Origin: an uncultured Collinsella sp.
GTDB taxonomy: Bacteria > Actinomycetota > Coriobacteriia > Coriobacteriales > Coriobacteriaceae
NCBI GenBank assembly: GCA_900545835.1
Contig: URBB01000005.1
Span: 1-33,057 of the forward strand
Reading direction: 5' to 3'
DNA: 33,057 nucleotides
Translations under genes and position numbers: made by a program
The notes under the pieces: model-generated
Database searches by the model: none
Seen by the model: the letters and a program-made list of their open reading frames with translations, nothing else
What the model was told of the DNA's origin: nothing
Shown here: piece after piece, positions 15,745-22,857 of the stretch
How the letters are laid out: each line of letters opens with the position of its first letter
Numbering within the stretch: position 1 is the stretch's first letter

Positions 15745-15883
15745 TTGTCTAAATCTGTAACACCAAGACCGATATTTGGCATCTAACTGTTACAGATTGA
15801 GATGAAACTTAGGGTGTTTTAGGAATATCTTGATCTGTAACATGTAGAAGCGGAATAGGCCTCTTGCTGTTACAGATCGAGAC
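15745..15883. repeat. Two palindromic elements spaced exactly 80 bp
   Basis: ATCTGTAACA occurs at 15753-15762 and 15833-15842; its reverse complement TGTTACAGAT occurs at 15788-15797 and 15868-15877. Each pair encloses 25 nt, giving two 45-nt hairpins offset by exactly 80 bp. The loops differ in about half of their positions. The flanks are partly conserved too (TTGTCT before the first left arm, CGAGACAA after the last right arm). The stretch 15687-16034 holds no gene that I can support: only these elements and a copy of the 29-bp repeat. Confidence 0.75.
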
Positions 15884-15949
15884 AAGGGCGGGTGCGGACC
15901 TGGATGTTCTGCTCGAGCGTGGATTTCTGGACACGCGAGAGAAGAAAAT

Positions 15950-15978
15950 CTTCCGACCGGAGAACGAGCGTGGATAAT
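15950..15978 (+). repeat. 29-bp direct repeat, copy A
   Basis: Matches 20001-20029 in 25 of 29 positions, with a core GAGCGTGGATAAT identical in both. A further GAGCGTGGAT lies at 15915-15924. Together with copy B it brackets the sugar cassette. Confidence 0.75.
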
Positions 15979-16034
15979 TAACTTGGATAGGGAGCTAAGG
16001 TAAACACCGATTGTCTATCGAAGGCTTTAGAAAC

Positions 16035-16070
16035 AACGACCCCGATTTCATTGTGGAATCGGGGTCGTTT
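16035..16070. terminator. Bidirectional terminator after the PTS gene
   Basis: AACGACCCCGATT (16035-16047) and AATCGGGGTCGTT (16057-16069) form a perfect 13-bp stem. T-rich sequence follows on the minus strand (GTTTCT), where it lies about 100 nt past the PTS gene stop; on the plus strand TTTG follows. Confidence 0.75.
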
Positions 16071-16170
16071 GTGCCTGAGGAATCCGAATGGATTAATCGA
16101 GCTCCTAAGGGACTTCTTGGGTTCTTGCTAATGGTCTGCCGAGGATGTCCCCAATGCAAGCAGCGGGCAT

Positions 16171-17571
16171 CTACTCAATATAGTTGGGATTCTTCTTGAT
16201 GATCACGCGTGCAGCGATGAACGAGACAACGATGGCGATGACGGCGACAACGCACGCCAGTACGAAGTTGCCCATGGATCCATCGGGAGCGATAAAGATC
16301 AGCGCAGAAAGAAGACCGGGGCATGCTCCCGCAACATACTCCTTCAGGACGAAGATGCCTGCAGGGAGTCCCGCGCAGAGGGCGCCGATTGCTGTGCCGA
16401 CAAGCAGGCGGGGACGCTCGATGAGGCAGCCGTAAAATGCGGGCTCAGTTACGCCACAGAGTGCGGTGACGGCAACCGTGGTGACCATACCTCTCTTCTC
16501 CTTGTTGCCTTTCATTGCAGTTGCCAAGGCGAGACTCGTGCCGCCAATGCAGAGGTTTGAGATGAAGCCAAAGATGATGGGCGCCCAGCCGAGCTGCGCC
16601 AAGCTCGTAACTTCGATCGCGATGTAGGCCTTATCAAGACCGAGCATGACAAAATAGGGGTTAAGGGCTGCAAGGATTGGAGTAGCGATAAATGCCACGT
16701 TATCCATGAGCCACGTGGCGGCATCACTCAGCGCGTAGCCCATCATGCTGCCGGCGGGGCCGAGGATAATCAGCTCAACAGGCACGACGATGAACATGGT
16801 GAGCAGCGGCTTCAAGAACAGTTTGGTAATGTCGGGGATGATTTTCTGAAGACCGCGATCAACAAAGTACATGAACACAACGCCCAGTACGATTGGCACC
16901 ACCGTGCTCGAGTAGTCATTCGTCGGGATGGGGATGCCAAGAAAGTCGAGACCCTCAGCACCGCTAATAGACGAGCTAATCATGATTGCGCCCAGCAGTG
17001 CGCCCATGATAGGCTGCATCTTCATGACGGCGGCGAGCTGATAGCCGAGGTAAACGGGCAGGAAGCTAAATGAGGCGCTGAAGATCGCCAGCAGAACCTG
17101 GGCGGTTCCGCTATCGGTGCTCAATCCACAATAATTGACCAGGAGATTCTTGATCGAAAGAATGAGTCCGCCAACGATGAGCGCCGGGACGATGGGCATG
17201 AATACCTGTGCAGAGACGTTCCCGAATTTCTCAATCAAGCCCATGGCGGTGTTACCGCTTTTAATGCCTTCTGCAAGGTCTTTGGCGGTTTGGGCATCGT
17301 CGGCAACCGTGCCACCGCCGACTTCGATTCCCGCGAAGTCGAGGAAGTCGTTGTAGGCCTCGGTGACGTTGGGGCCGATGATCACCTGAAGCTGGCCACC
17401 GCTGACTACTGCCCCGAGCGCCTGGTCAGCCGATTTGGCGAGCTGGAGATCGATGATCGAGGTGTCTCGTGCGTCGATGCGAAGGCGCGTCGCACAATGA
17501 GTTACCGATGTAATGTTCTCTTTGCCGCCAACAGCCTTTAGGACTGTTTCGGACATTGCCTGATATTTCAT
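16171..17571 (-). CDS. PTS beta-glucoside-type transporter subunit EIIBC
   Basis: A 466-residue membrane permease that imports and phosphorylates a beta-glucoside. The EIIB domain (about 1-85) has the phosphorylated Cys26 in THCATRLR. After a linker near residues 85-105 comes EIIC, with about ten hydrophobic segments and the signature GVTEPAFYG. There is no EIIA domain at the C-terminus, unlike BglF, so phosphate must come from an EIIA encoded elsewhere (often a Crr-like protein). ATG 17571 has AGGAG, which overlaps the stop region of the upstream glucosidase gene; the gap is 9 nt, so the two are one operon. A terminator follows at 16035-16070. Sugar specificity within the glucose/glucoside/sucrose class cannot be fixed by eye. 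Confidence 0.92.
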   Translation of the reverse strand: MKYQAMSETVLKAVGGKENITSVTHCATRLRIDARDTSIIDLQLAKSADQALGAVVSGGQLQVIIGPNVTEAYNDFLDFAGIEVGGGTVADDAQTAKDLAEGIKSGNTAMGLIEKFGNVSAQVFMPIVPALIVGGLILSIKNLLVNYCGLSTDSGTAQVLLAIFSASFSFLPVYLGYQLAAVMKMQPIMGALLGAIMISSSISGAEGLDFLGIPIPTNDYSSTVVPIVLGVVFMYFVDRGLQKIIPDITKLFLKPLLTMFIVVPVELIILGPAGSMMGYALSDAATWLMDNVAFIATPILAALNPYFVMLGLDKAYIAIEVTSLAQLGWAPIIFGFISNLCIGGTSLALATAMKGNKEKRGMVTTVAVTALCGVTEPAFYGCLIERPRLLVGTAIGALCAGLPAGIFVLKEYVAGACPGLLSALIFIAPDGSMGNFVLACVVAVIAIVVSFIAARVIIKKNPNYIE

Positions 17572-17580
17572 CTCTTTCTC

Positions 17581-18999
17581 CTAACCTTCCTGCTCCTGAT
17601 ACTTCGAGATAAGGTCTCGGTACCAATACCAGCTCTTTTTGGGGGTGCGCTCCAGATTGTTCTCGAAGTCGATATGGACAAGTCCGTATCGTTTTTCGTA
17701 GCCGTTGATCCAGCTATACAGATCCATCGTCGACCAGAGGTAGTAGCCCTCAACGCGCGCGCCGTCGCGCTTAGCCCTCATCATGTGCTCGATGAACTGG
17801 CCCAGAAGCTCGATGCGGTCATCATCGTGGATTATTCCGTCTGCGTCTGGTTGCTCATAGGCGCCATGTCCGTTTTCCGTAATAAAGATGCGGGGCGCGT
17901 CATAGCGCTCGTGGACATCCATGATGGTTGAATACATGCAACTTGGGAGTATTTCGCGGCCCCATTTATTGCGGGGAACATTGCTGTCGCGGGCGCTTTC
18001 AAACAAGGGCGCAATGCATTTTCCTTCGACCTTTTTGCTCGAACCGCCCTTATTGTTCGCCGAAACGGCAAGCTCTCCACCGTGCCAGTCGGTTACATAC
18101 TCTCGGCAATACACGTTGAGTCCAATAAAATCGACTTTACCGTCTCTGAATTCTTCTACGTCATTTGGGGATCGATAGAGCGAGACGCCAAGTTTTTCAA
18201 GGATTTCGTCCATTTCTGGCGGCAGTTGACCCTGAAGTGCTGGTGCCAGAATCATGCGATTGGCGAAAAAGTCTGCGTATCGAAATACGTCATCGGGGTG
18301 CTCGGTTGCCGGGTCGAGTTCGACAACGCCGCCATCGTGGACGGCGCCGATGATGCCGTCGTAGCCCATTTGACGATATGCTCGGACTGCGAGTGCGCTT
18401 GCGCGCATCAGGTTGTACTGAAACTGCATGTACGACTGAACGTCGAGCGATCGATTGGGGGGATAGTTGCCCAACATGTTTACGCAGTAGCTGTAGAAAT
18501 GCGGCTCGTTAACGGTAGCCCAGATTTTGACGCGGTCTCCAAAGCGCTCAAAGCAAATCTTGGCGTATTTGCAGAACCACTCTGCCATATCGTTGTTCAG
18601 CCATCCGCCTTTGCAAGCAAGCGTGAATGGCAGATCGTAATGGAACAGCGTAACGTTGGGCTCTATGCCATTTTCGAGGCAGCAATCAATGACCCGATTA
18701 TAAAAATCGATACCCTTTTCATTCACTTCACCGATACCCGTGGGGATGATTCGACTCCATGAAAGAGAGAAGCGATAGGTGTTTTGTCCGCCTTCTTTCA
18801 TCATGCGGATATCTTCTTCATAGCGATGGTAGAAGTCGCAAGATACATCACCGTCAACATGGTTGATGTTCTTATTGCTTGTGTGGTTAAAGAAATCCCA
18901 CTCGCCAAGGCCTTTGCCGTCTTCGTTCCAGGCACCCTCGCACTGATAAGACGCCGTGGCGGAACCCCAGAGAAACGGGATGTTGTTCACGTTGCCCAT
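17581..18999 (-). CDS. 6-phospho-beta-glucosidase (GH1)
   Basis: A 472-residue cytoplasmic glycoside hydrolase of family 1 that splits phosphorylated beta-glucosides delivered by the adjacent PTS. The acid/base is Glu165 in TVNEPH, the nucleophile Glu375 in FITENG. Near the C-terminus LYSWINGYEKRYG has Ser429, Lys436 and Tyr438 at the positions that bind the 6-phosphate; non-phospho beta-glucosidases have Glu where Ser429 stands. This supports the 6-phospho form. The start is ATG 18999, because GAAAGGGG lies 4 nt upstream; two ATGs at 19017 and 19014 have no ribosome site. It is the first gene of the operon, transcribed away from the RpiR gene. Confidence 0.93.
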   Translation of the reverse strand: MGNVNNIPFLWGSATASYQCEGAWNEDGKGLGEWDFFNHTSNKNINHVDGDVSCDFYHRYEEDIRMMKEGGQNTYRFSLSWSRIIPTGIGEVNEKGIDFYNRVIDCCLENGIEPNVTLFHYDLPFTLACKGGWLNNDMAEWFCKYAKICFERFGDRVKIWATVNEPHFYSYCVNMLGNYPPNRSLDVQSYMQFQYNLMRASALAVRAYRQMGYDGIIGAVHDGGVVELDPATEHPDDVFRYADFFANRMILAPALQGQLPPEMDEILEKLGVSLYRSPNDVEEFRDGKVDFIGLNVYCREYVTDWHGGELAVSANNKGGSSKKVEGKCIAPLFESARDSNVPRNKWGREILPSCMYSTIMDVHERYDAPRIFITENGHGAYEQPDADGIIHDDDRIELLGQFIEHMMRAKRDGARVEGYYLWSTMDLYSWINGYEKRYGLVHIDFENNLERTPKKSWYWYRDLISKYQEQEG

Positions 19000-19070
19000 G
19001 AATCCCCTTTCCATCATTCAACACGGTGGATACGTGTGGCGGAATTACGATTAAGATGACGTCAACTGAT

Positions 19071-19108
19071 TTGAATCATAGGAGAACGACCAAAGCTGTT
19101 TGATTCAA
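19071..19108. promoter_or_regulatory. Inverted repeat between the sugar operon and its regulator
   Basis: TTGAATCA (19071-19078) and TGATTCAA (19101-19108) are perfect 8-bp inverted repeats, 30 bp centre to centre (about three helical turns). It lies in the divergent gap and is a candidate operator for the RpiR-type protein. Confidence 0.5.
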
Positions 19109-19150
19109 TAAATGAACTATGATTTCGAGGAGAGCGGAAAGAGGGATCAC

Positions 19151-19987
19151 GTGAATATCAATGACTTCGATGTGCTCAATCGCATTAGCTCCATCATCAA
19201 CAGCGAGTTTGGGTCAAACGATGCCGCCATCGCTCGATATCTCATCGCTCACATTAGGCGTTCGAGCGAAATCAATGTTGCCACAATAACCCGCGATGCA
19301 TTCGTGACCCGTTCCGCTGTTCGTCGTTTCTGCAATCGATTGGGCTACCAGTCTCTTAGCGATTTGAAAGAATCATTTACTCAATCAGTCTTTCCAAGCG
19401 ACTTAAGCCATCGAGAGGAGGAATTTGGCTACGAGGAGTACAGGGCAGAGCTCGACGTTCGCATGATCGAGATGTTCGCTGAGGTTGAAAGCGGCGTGTC
19501 CGATATCGCTATTAAGCACCTTGCCGACGAAATTGATGGCCATAAAAACGTTGAAATCTGGTGCACCAATAATGTGAGCGCCAATCTCGTACGATTTCAG
19601 CAGGAAATGTTTTATGCGGGCAAGATAGTTCGCATAGTTGCTGGGGCTAACGTCGCGGAATTGAAAAACATGGGAGACGCTTCGCAGTCATTGATAATTC
19701 TCGTATCGGTCTCCGGGCTATTTGCGTCCCAGGCGCGTGAGTATCTTGATTGCCGTTCGGGCAGTAAGATTCTAATTACTGCGTTTAGCAACGATGACAA
19801 ATCGAGGTCTTTTGACCGTGTATATCGTCTTGGTAATGCGGGAAACGGAATTGACCGACTCGGCGTTTATTCGAAATACGCCATGACCTATTTCTTCGAC
19901 TTGCTATCGTCGTGTTACTTGAGTCGCTACCCCTGCACCAAGGGGGAGCCGCTCTATGGGTCTACTTTGGTCTGGCCCGAGCAGTAG
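19151..19987 (+). CDS. MurR/RpiR family transcriptional regulator
   Basis: A 278-residue regulator with an N-terminal RpiR-type HTH (SNDAAIARYLIAHIRR, then ITRDAFVTRSAVRRFCNRLGY, followed by SLSDLKES) and a C-terminal SIS phosphosugar-binding region (NVEIWCTNNVSANLV near residue 135, LIILVSVSGLFASQA, SKILITAFSND). By family it responds to a sugar phosphate, here most likely glucoside- or glucose-6-phosphate made by the divergent operon. The SIS Ser-rich motif is less canonical than usual. GTG 19151 was chosen for AAAGAGGGA just upstream; ATG 19112 in the same frame has no ribosome site but would add 13 residues. Confidence 0.85.
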   Translation: MNINDFDVLNRISSIINSEFGSNDAAIARYLIAHIRRSSEINVATITRDAFVTRSAVRRFCNRLGYQSLSDLKESFTQSVFPSDLSHREEEFGYEEYRAELDVRMIEMFAEVESGVSDIAIKHLADEIDGHKNVEIWCTNNVSANLVRFQQEMFYAGKIVRIVAGANVAELKNMGDASQSLIILVSVSGLFASQAREYLDCRSGSKILITAFSNDDKSRSFDRVYRLGNAGNGIDRLGVYSKYAMTYFFDLLSSCYLSRYPCTKGEPLYGSTLVWPEQ

Positions 19988-20000
19988 CGGCTCTATAGTT

Positions 20001-20029
20001 CTCCCGTCTGGAGAATGAGCGTGGATAAT
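20001..20029 (+). repeat. 29-bp direct repeat, copy B
   Basis: Matches 15950-15978 in 25 of 29 positions in the same orientation. It begins 14 nt after the RpiR gene stop. Confidence 0.75.
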
Positions 20030-20077
20030 CTCCGCTTTGGGCTTAGAGCCGCGCTAAAAGCGGGAGATTATCCACGC
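20019..20077. repeat. Long imperfect palindrome after the RpiR gene
   Basis: GCGTGGATAATCTCCGCTTT (20019-20038) pairs with 20056-20077, which begins AAAAGCGGGAGATTATCC, with one bulged base. The left arm is part of repeat copy B. In the remainder of the gap (20078-20294) I see only short inverted repeats (GTGACA/TGTCAC at 20166 and 20190; TAGATAC/GTATCTA at 20259 and 20278) and no supportable gene. Confidence 0.65.
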
Positions 20078-20294
20078 TTGAACGTGCCGTGGAAGCACGA
20101 TCGTGACCTATGTAATAGTGCAAGAGGGTCGGTATCGAAGGTCGATGCTGCAGATGTACTCCACCGTGACAAAGTGTTCCCTCGTGAAATGTCACAAGCG
20201 TAGCCAAATCCACCGTCCTTCATATCCAAACTCAACAAAACCGCAGGTCACAACTATATAGATACGCCCGGCACCGTGTATCTAGAGGTTTTCG

Positions 20295-20324
20295 TTGACA
20301 GCCCCCAAGGTTGCATCGTATTAT
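20295..20324 (+). promoter_or_regulatory. Strong promoter of the tRNA-tuf unit
   Basis: A consensus -35 TTGACA (20295-20300) and -10 TATTAT (20319-20324) are 18 nt apart, about 60 nt before tRNA-Tyr. The flank GAGGTTTTCGTTGACAGC is nearly identical to that of the rpmG promoter at 22126. Confidence 0.88.
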
Positions 20325-20386
20325 CTTTTTCGTTCGCGGGGGCGGCGGTCCAAAAGACCAAAGGACCTGCGGATACTTGAACGATT

Positions 20387-20468
20387 GGGAGTTTGCCCGA
20401 GTGGTTAATGGGGACGGGCTGTAAACCCGTTGGCTCTGCCTACATAGGTTCGAATCCTATAGCTCCCA
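20387..20468 (+). tRNA. tRNA-Tyr (anticodon GTA)
   Basis: Acceptor GGGAGTT (20387-20393) pairs with AGCTCCC (20461-20467). The anticodon stem ACGGG/CCCGT encloses CTGTAAA, giving GTA. The long variable arm is class II, as expected for bacterial tRNA-Tyr. The CCA end is not encoded (CCC follows the discriminator A). Confidence 0.95.
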
Positions 20469-20478
20469 CCCGTCAAGT

Positions 20479-20554
20479 GCCTGTATAGCTCAGTCGGTAG
20501 AGCACTTCGTTGGTAACGAAGAGGTCACCAGTTCAAGTCTGGTTGCAGGCTCCA
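20479..20554 (+). tRNA. tRNA-Thr (anticodon GGT)
   Basis: Acceptor GCCTGTA pairs with TGCAGGC (20544-20550). The anticodon stem CTTCG/CGAAG encloses TTGGTAA, giving GGT. CCA is encoded at 20552-20554. It begins 10 nt after tRNA-Tyr. Confidence 0.96.
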
Positions 20555-20557
20555 TCC

Positions 20558-20634
20558 GGCGGTGTAGCTCAGTTGGTTAGAGCACACGGTTCATACCCGT
20601 GGCGTCACTGGTTCGAATCCAGTCACCGCTACCA
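20558..20634 (+). tRNA. tRNA-Met (anticodon CAT), probably elongator
   Basis: Acceptor GGCGGTG pairs with CACCGCT (20624-20630), the first pair being G-T. The anticodon stem CACGG/CCGTG encloses TTCATAC, giving CAT. It lacks the three G-C pairs and the unpaired first base of initiator tRNA, so the elongator is more likely; a tRNA-Ile read after lysidine change is less likely. CCA is encoded. Confidence 0.9.
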
Positions 20635-20645
20635 TAGGTAACACG

Positions 20646-20676
20646 GTGGCTTCTCAATAGTATGTTGAGAGGCCAC
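20646..20676 (+). promoter_or_regulatory. Stem-loop between tRNA-Met and tuf
   Basis: GTGGCTTCTCAA (20646-20657) and TTGAGAGGCCAC (20665-20676) form a 12-bp stem with one G-T pair and a 7-nt loop. No T-run follows, so it is more likely a processing or stability element than a terminator. Confidence 0.45.
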
Positions 20677-20730
20677 TATGGTATAAAGGCAAAGTCCCGT
20701 CCGGGGACGACCTGTTTAGAGGAGGGCTTT

Positions 20731-21921
20731 ATGGCCAAAGAGAAGTTTGAGCGCACTAAGCCGCATGTTAACATCGGCACCATTGGTCACGTCGACCACG
20801 GCAAGACCACGCTGACCGCTGCCATCACCAAGGTTCTCTCCGAGACCGAGGGCTGCAAGGCTGACTTCACTGCGTTCGAGAACATCGACAAGGCTCCCGA
20901 GGAGCGCGAGCGCGGCATTACGATCTCCGTCTCCCACGTCGAGTACGAGACTGCTGCCCGTCACTACGCTCACGTTGACTGCCCGGGCCACGCTGACTAC
21001 GTCAAGAACATGATCTCCGGTGCTGCTCAGATGGACGGCGCTATCCTGGTCATCGCCGCTACCGACGGCCCCATGGCTCAGACTCGCGAGCACATCCTGC
21101 TCGCCCGTCAGGTCGGCGTTCCCTACATCGTCGTCTTCTTGAACAAGTGCGACATGGTCGACGATGACGAGCTCATCGACCTCGTCGAGATGGAGACCCG
21201 TGAGCTCCTCTCCGAGTACGATTTCCCCGGCGACGACATCCCCGTCATCCGTGGTTCCGCTCTGGGCGCTCTCGAGGGCGACGCCAAGTGGATGGACGCT
21301 ATCCGCGAGCTTATGAACGCTGTCGACGAGTACATTCCGACGCCTGCTCGTAACAATGACCTCCCGTTCCTGATGGCCGTTGAGGACGTTATGACCATCT
21401 CCGGCCGTGGTACCGTTGCTACCGGCCGTGTCGAGCGCGGTGAGCTCAAGCTCAACGAGCCCGTCGAGATCGTCGGCATCAAGGATACCCAGAACACCGT
21501 CGTTACCGGTATCGAGATGTTCCGTAAGTCCATGGACTTCTGCGAGGCTGGCGACAACGTCGGTCTGCTGCTCCGCGGCATCAAGCGTGAGGACATCGAG
21601 CGCGGCCAGGTTCTCTGCAAGCCCGGTTCGGTTACCCCGCACACCAAGTTCACCGGCGAGATCTACGTTCTGACCAAGGAGGAGGGCGGCCGTCACACCC
21701 CGTTCTTCGATGGTTATCGTCCTCAGTTCTACTTCCGTACCACCGACGTTACCGGTACGGTCAAGCTCCCCGAGGGCACCGAGATGGCTATGCCTGGTGA
21801 CCACATCACCATCGAGGGCGACCTCATCCACCCGATCGCCATGGAGGAGGGCCTGCGCTTCGCTATCCGCGAGGGTGGCCACACCGTCGGTTCGGGCATC
21901 GTCTCCACGATCATTGAGTAA
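20731..21921 (+). CDS. tuf: Elongation factor Tu
   Basis: A 396-residue GTPase that delivers aminoacyl-tRNA to the ribosome. G motifs: GHVDHGKTT (P-loop, about 19-27), RERGITI (switch I), DCPGHADY (switch II), NKCD and the SAL loop (GSALGAL). Domains 2 and 3 follow at full length, ending in GIVSTIIE. ATG 20731 has GAGGAGGG just upstream. It is preceded by three tRNA genes and is closed by a terminator, as in the E. coli tRNA-tufB arrangement. Confidence 0.98.
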   Translation: MAKEKFERTKPHVNIGTIGHVDHGKTTLTAAITKVLSETEGCKADFTAFENIDKAPEERERGITISVSHVEYETAARHYAHVDCPGHADYVKNMISGAAQMDGAILVIAATDGPMAQTREHILLARQVGVPYIVVFLNKCDMVDDDELIDLVEMETRELLSEYDFPGDDIPVIRGSALGALEGDAKWMDAIRELMNAVDEYIPTPARNNDLPFLMAVEDVMTISGRGTVATGRVERGELKLNEPVEIVGIKDTQNTVVTGIEMFRKSMDFCEAGDNVGLLLRGIKREDIERGQVLCKPGSVTPHTKFTGEIYVLTKEEGGRHTPFFDGYRPQFYFRTTDVTGTVKLPEGTEMAMPGDHITIEGDLIHPIAMEEGLRFAIREGGHTVGSGIVSTIIE

Positions 21922-21948
21922 ATTAGCTCTTTGATATAGCTGACTTAG

Positions 21949-21984
21949 AGAACCCGGCACTTATATGGGTGCCGGGTTCTTTTC
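21949..21984 (+). terminator. Terminator of tuf
   Basis: GAACCCGGCAC (21950-21960) and GTGCCGGGTTC (21969-21979) form a perfect 11-bp stem with an outer A-T pair, followed by TTTTCT, 29 nt after the stop. Confidence 0.93.
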
Positions 21985-22125
21985 TGCAATGGATATTGAG
22001 CCGTTGCTGGTGTCGAGAGGATCGATAATGGTCCTGGATGCACCGTCGATTAGCTCTCGATGGCTTCATTGATGTGTTCCAAATATGAATGGATCCACCG
22101 AGAACCAATTGACTCGAGGTTTTCA

Positions 22126-22155
22126 TTGACAGCACTTACGTGGAGCTGATAAAGT
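22126..22155 (+). promoter_or_regulatory. Promoter of rpmG-tRNA-Trp-secE-nusG
   Basis: TTGACA (22126-22131) and TAAAGT (22150-22155) are 18 nt apart, 45 nt before rpmG. Between the tuf terminator and here only a weak 7-bp inverted repeat is visible (TCGAGAG 22013-22019, CTCTCGA 22054-22060). Confidence 0.75.
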
Positions 22156-22200
22156 AACAACTCGTGCCCGTACGGGGCGGAAATGAAAGGTTCAGGATAC

Positions 22201-22350
22201 ATGCGTACTCTAGTTACTCTTGCGTGCACTGAGTGCAAGCGCCGCAACTATACGACCACCAAGAACAAGTCGACCATGCCTGATCGTATGGAGATCAAGA
22301 AGTATTGCCCCTGGTGCCGTCACCACACGCTGCACAAAGAGACTCGCTAG
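22201..22350 (+). CDS. rpmG: 50S ribosomal protein L33
   Basis: A 49-residue zinc-ribbon ribosomal protein of the large subunit. It starts MRTLVTLACTECKRRNY and ends YCPWCRHHTLHKETR; the two Cys-x2-Cys pairs (CTEC and CPWC) form the zinc site of the C+ type. A GAAAGG sequence lies 10 nt before ATG 22201. It is followed after 13 nt by tRNA-Trp and then secE, the usual neighbour order. Confidence 0.96.
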   Translation: MRTLVTLACTECKRRNYTTTKNKSTMPDRMEIKKYCPWCRHHTLHKETR

Positions 22351-22363
22351 TCTCTAGTCACAT

Positions 22364-22439
22364 ACGCCAGTAGTTCAATTGGTAGAGCATCGGTCTCCAA
22401 AACCGAGTGTTGAGGGTTCGAGTCCTTCCTGGCGTGCCA
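22364..22439 (+). tRNA. tRNA-Trp (anticodon CCA)
   Basis: Acceptor ACGCCAG (22364-22370) pairs with CTGGCGT (22429-22435). The anticodon stem TCGGT/ACCGA encloses CTCCAAA, giving CCA. Discriminator G and an encoded CCA (22437-22439) follow. The gene sits between rpmG and secE, a very common bacterial location. Confidence 0.97.
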
Positions 22440-22448
22440 GTCATTATT

Positions 22449-22479
22449 CCGTAAGCTCTCACTTGGGAGCTTACGGTTT
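22449..22479 (+). terminator. Stem-loop after tRNA-Trp, weak terminator
   Basis: CCGTAAGCTC (22449-22458) and GAGCTTACGG (22467-22476) form a perfect 10-bp stem followed by TTTACT. The T-run is short, so partial read-through into secE is expected. Confidence 0.6.
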
Positions 22480-22515
22480 ACTCATGTATAAGCGCATTGC
22501 GCGGAGGTAACCCAA

Positions 22516-22854
22516 ATGGCCAACAAGAAGAACAAGAAGAAGGCTCAGCAGCCGGCACCTGCCAACAACGCTGCCGCCAACTCCAAGGTTGAGGCCAAGA
22601 AGGCCGTTGCCAAGAAGAACGAGAAGGCTGCGAAGTCCAAGAAGAACGAGAAGCCTGGTTTCTTCGCCCGCACCAAGAAGTATTTCGCTTCGGTCAAGTC
22701 CGAGATGAAGCGTGTCACGTGGCCCGATAAGAAGGAGCTCGTGAACTATTCGGTCGTCGTTTGCGCTTCTCTGGTCGTCGTCGGCGTCGTCATCGCTCTG
22801 CTCGATGCTGGCTTTGGCGAGGCTCTTGCTCTGTTCTCTGGATTGAGGGGCTAA
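22516..22854 (+). CDS. secE: Preprotein translocase subunit SecE
   Basis: A 112-residue membrane subunit of SecYEG. The first 50 residues are a Lys/Ala/Asn-rich cytosolic extension. The conserved SecE core follows: an amphipathic helix with SVKSEMKRVTWPDKKEL, then one membrane span (NYSVVVCASLVVVGVVIALL) and a short tail. ATG 22516 has GGAGG at 22502-22506. nusG starts 3 nt after the stop, so the two are coupled. Confidence 0.95.
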   Translation: MANKKNKKKAQQPAPANNAAANSKVEAKKAVAKKNEKAAKSKKNEKPGFFARTKKYFASVKSEMKRVTWPDKKELVNYSVVVCASLVVVGVVIALLDAGFGEALALFSGLRG

Positions 22855-22857
22855 ACC

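Noticed and set aside
15745..15883. CRISPR array
   Set aside because: Only two units, each palindromic in itself with 10-bp arms, and no cas gene nearby; the 80-bp period does not match repeat-spacer structure.
16011..16199. 62-codon plus-strand frame across the terminator before the PTS gene
   Set aside because: It spans the perfect 13-bp terminator stem and overlaps the PTS 3' end; no ribosome site is visible.
20015..20203. 62-codon plus-strand frame after the RpiR gene
   Set aside because: It consists mostly of the repeat palindrome and lacks a ribosome site and family resemblance.
20558..20634. Initiator tRNA-Met
   Set aside because: The first acceptor pair is G-T rather than the unpaired C-A, and the anticodon stem lacks three G-C pairs, so elongator is more likely.
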